Shown here: positions 62,602-64,000 of the stretch, one piece after another | Layout: each line of letters opens with the position of its first letter | Numbering within the stretch: position 1 is the first letter of the stretch | Assembly (NCBI GenBank): GCA_009841265.1 | Contig: VXMB01000009.1 | Location: 479,911 to 543,910, forward strand | Source of the DNA: Gemmatimonadota bacterium | GTDB lineage: Bacteria; JAAXHH01 | Reading direction: 5' to 3' | Length of the DNA: 64,000 bases | The notes under the pieces: model-generated | Database searches by the model: none | The model's input: the letters and a program-made list of their open reading frames with translations, nothing else | Told to the model about the DNA's origin: nothing | Made by a program: the position numbers and the translations under genes

Positions 62602-64000
62602 TTATGCATCCTCAGCCCTCCACTCCCGAATCAGTTTCGCGATCTCATCTTCTCCTTTATCCGCGGCAATCGCCAGCGGACGGGTCCAGGGCCAGTCGGC
62701 CAGGACGGGGTCGGCGCCATGTTCCAGCAGCTGGCCAACCATGCCGGTCTGGCCGTGCTCGACCGCGACGGCCAGGGGCGTGCGGCCATCTTTCTCATCG
62801 AGTACGTTCACCGACGCGCCCCGTTCGATCAGGGACCGGGCGGTGGATGCCCAGCCCTGCCGGGCGCAGACGTGCAGGTAGGTCTGGCCCTCGAAAGTGC
62901 GGCGGTTCGGATCCAGGCCCGCCGCGACTAGCTTGCCTGTATTCGCGGCGTTGTCGCCCCAGCCCGGCAGGTACTGAAGATCAACCAGGCGTCCCGGCGT
63001 TTCGGGATCGTCGGCCAGCAATGTATCGATCAGTCGCTCGTCTTCCGAACCGATCACCTCGGCGGCCACGTAGGGATCCCGGACCCGTTTTAATTTGCCG
63101 TCCACCAGGTTCCGGAGGGCTACGCGGTCCAGGCTCCAGGACGGCGGGTACACTGCGCCGTGACGTATGAGCAGGTCTCTAGTGGCTTGATCGTCCGTGC
63201 CCGCGGCGCATCCGCAGGAGTCCAGTTCCACGTTGGGATTGGCGCCGCTTTCAAGCAGCAGGGCGACCAGATCCGTCTGCTTGTGCCACACGGCCACGAA
63301 GAGCGCTTCGTCTACGGCGTGTCCGTCGGTGCCCGCTTCGAGCAGCAGTCGAACGATGGGTTCATGTCCTGCGCGCACCGCATAGGACAGGGGGGACCTC
63401 AGGGCGGCATCGCGGTGCTTCTCGGCGGGATGCGCTTCGAGGATCGACACTGCCCTTTCGAAGTCGCCCAGGTGGCAGGCCGCTGAGATGCCGTAATGTG
63501 CGCCGTTCTCTAACAGAAACTCCGTGAGCCCGAGATTTGGATCCGGCGGGTCGAGTCCGAATCCGACATCGAAGGACAAGGTCAGCGGGGTCTTACCGTC
63601 CGCGCGCCGTGAATCAATGGGTACGCCGCGGTCCAGAAACAGCTCGATCAGGTCTTTCCGGCCATTCAGTACGCACAGGTGAAGCCCGTTGTTCCCGTCT
63701 TCGTCCGCTCGCCCGGCCAATTCGGGCCGGCCGCTCAATTCAGATGCAACACGCTCGAATGCAACGCCCTCGAAGTCGCATGCCTTTATGAGATCGGCGA
63801 TCTCCCAGAACGCGGGATCGTAGCCGAGCCGGGCGTTCATCGCTTTCTCGAGTACTGCTGCCACGTCGTCAAAGCCGCGTTCCCGGGCGCCTTCTAGAAG
63901 ACTCCCCCAGGTCGAATTGAATATGTTGAGCCCGGGATCGGCGCCTCGGTCGAGCAGCAGTTGCACGGCATCGGAATGGCCGTGGCGCGCGGCCATGTGC
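62602..64000 (-). CDS. Ankyrin-repeat protein, 5' end outside the window
   Basis: At least 466 codons are open; the first visible residues fall within an ankyrin unit (HMAARHGHSDAVQLLLDRGA), so the true start lies beyond base 64000. Repeats continue through LFLDRGVPIDSRRADGKTPL, LLLEAGTDGHAVDEALFVA, LLLESGANPNVELDSCGCAA, LIERGASVNVLDEKDGRTPL and LLEHGADPVLADW. It is the fourth large ankyrin gene in 9 kb. Its stop is 11 bp from the convergent nucleotidyltransferase gene. The N-terminal module cannot be checked. Confidence 0.87.
   Translation of the reverse strand, partial: HMAARHGHSDAVQLLLDRGADPGLNIFNSTWGSLLEGARERGFDDVAAVLEKAMNARLGYDPAFWEIADLIKACDFEGVAFERVASELSGRPELAGRADEDGNNGLHLCVLNGRKDLIELFLDRGVPIDSRRADGKTPLTLSFDVGFGLDPPDPNLGLTEFLLENGAHYGISAACHLGDFERAVSILEAHPAEKHRDAALRSPLSYAVRAGHEPIVRLLLEAGTDGHAVDEALFVAVWHKQTDLVALLLESGANPNVELDSCGCAAGTDDQATRDLLIRHGAVYPPSWSLDRVALRNLVDGKLKRVRDPYVAAEVIGSEDERLIDTLLADDPETPGRLVDLQYLPGWGDNAANTGKLVAAGLDPNRRTFEGQTYLHVCARQGWASTARSLIERGASVNVLDEKDGRTPLAVAVEHGQTGMVGQLLEHGADPVLADWPWTRPLAIAADKGEDEIAKLIREWRAEDA

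Overview
The window is dense, GC-rich bacterial chromosome: 56 protein-coding genes on both strands, intergenic gaps mostly under 100 bp, and no tRNA, rRNA, CRISPR array or insertion sequence that I can see. GTG and TTG starts occur beside ATG. Complete oxo-acid dehydrogenase genes, lipoic-acid transfer, a lipoprotein-type solute-binding protein and SPFH/NfeD membrane genes indicate an aerobic heterotroph. The mix of phytanoyl-CoA-dioxygenase-like, Gfo/Idh/MocA, sugar-isomerase TIM-barrel and amidohydrolase genes resembles metagenome-assembled bacteria such as Latescibacterota, Poribacteria or related lineages. That placement is inference from gene content; TyrS, ArgG and SucA could test it.

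Layout. 1-10357 (minus): UDP-glucuronate-decarboxylase-like SDR, then MoxR ATPase - DUF58 - BatA/vWA - DUF4175-like coiled-coil protein, then a histone-deacetylase-fold enzyme and a cut-off aldo/keto reductase. 10358-10599: two back-to-back sigma70-type promoters, one a perfect consensus. 10600-18634 (plus): PhyH dioxygenase, TIM-barrel isomerase, nitrilase-fold amidase, then lipB with the E1alpha, E1beta and E2 genes of a pyruvate/branched-chain type dehydrogenase, then DUF72. 18648-21836: sugar-type ABC importer (binding lipoprotein and two permeases, no ATPase). 21845-31269: acetyltransferase, small unknown gene, Gfo/Idh, tyrS, isomerase, PHP phosphatase, TPP enzyme, amino-acid permease and a UPF0200-like kinase. 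31321-44238 (minus): a long run of catabolic genes, many joined by 4-bp ATGA overlaps, ending with argG. 44527-50465 (plus): 2-oxoglutarate dehydrogenase E1 and E2, NfeD and SPFH. 50475-52872: two tandem paralogues of an unrecognised family. 52889-54670 (minus): yggX and a radical SAM gene. 54889-64000: four large ankyrin-repeat genes interleaved with an AraC regulator, a VOC protein, a small membrane protein and a nucleotidyltransferase.

The most notable feature is the radical SAM gene at 52889-54364. Its apparent stop, TGA at 52928-52930, is followed in frame by codons that give the tail Cys-Sec-Ala-Glu-Pro and nine more residues before TAA. A perfect 7-bp hairpin with a GGAAA loop begins 12 nt after the TGA, which is bacterial SECIS geometry. 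I call it a selenoprotein with a CUAEP tail, missed by standard gene calling. It is probably co-transcribed with yggX from a near-consensus promoter whose start region carries a 14-bp palindrome.

Other unusual items: a two-cupin protein with a tail of about 223 residues that is 52% Asp/Glu; a 215-residue AMP-binding-like protein that lacks the catalytic core and is coupled to a CoA-transferase gene; the unrecognised tandem paralogues; and ankyrin proteins that share an N-terminal YGFxSW module.
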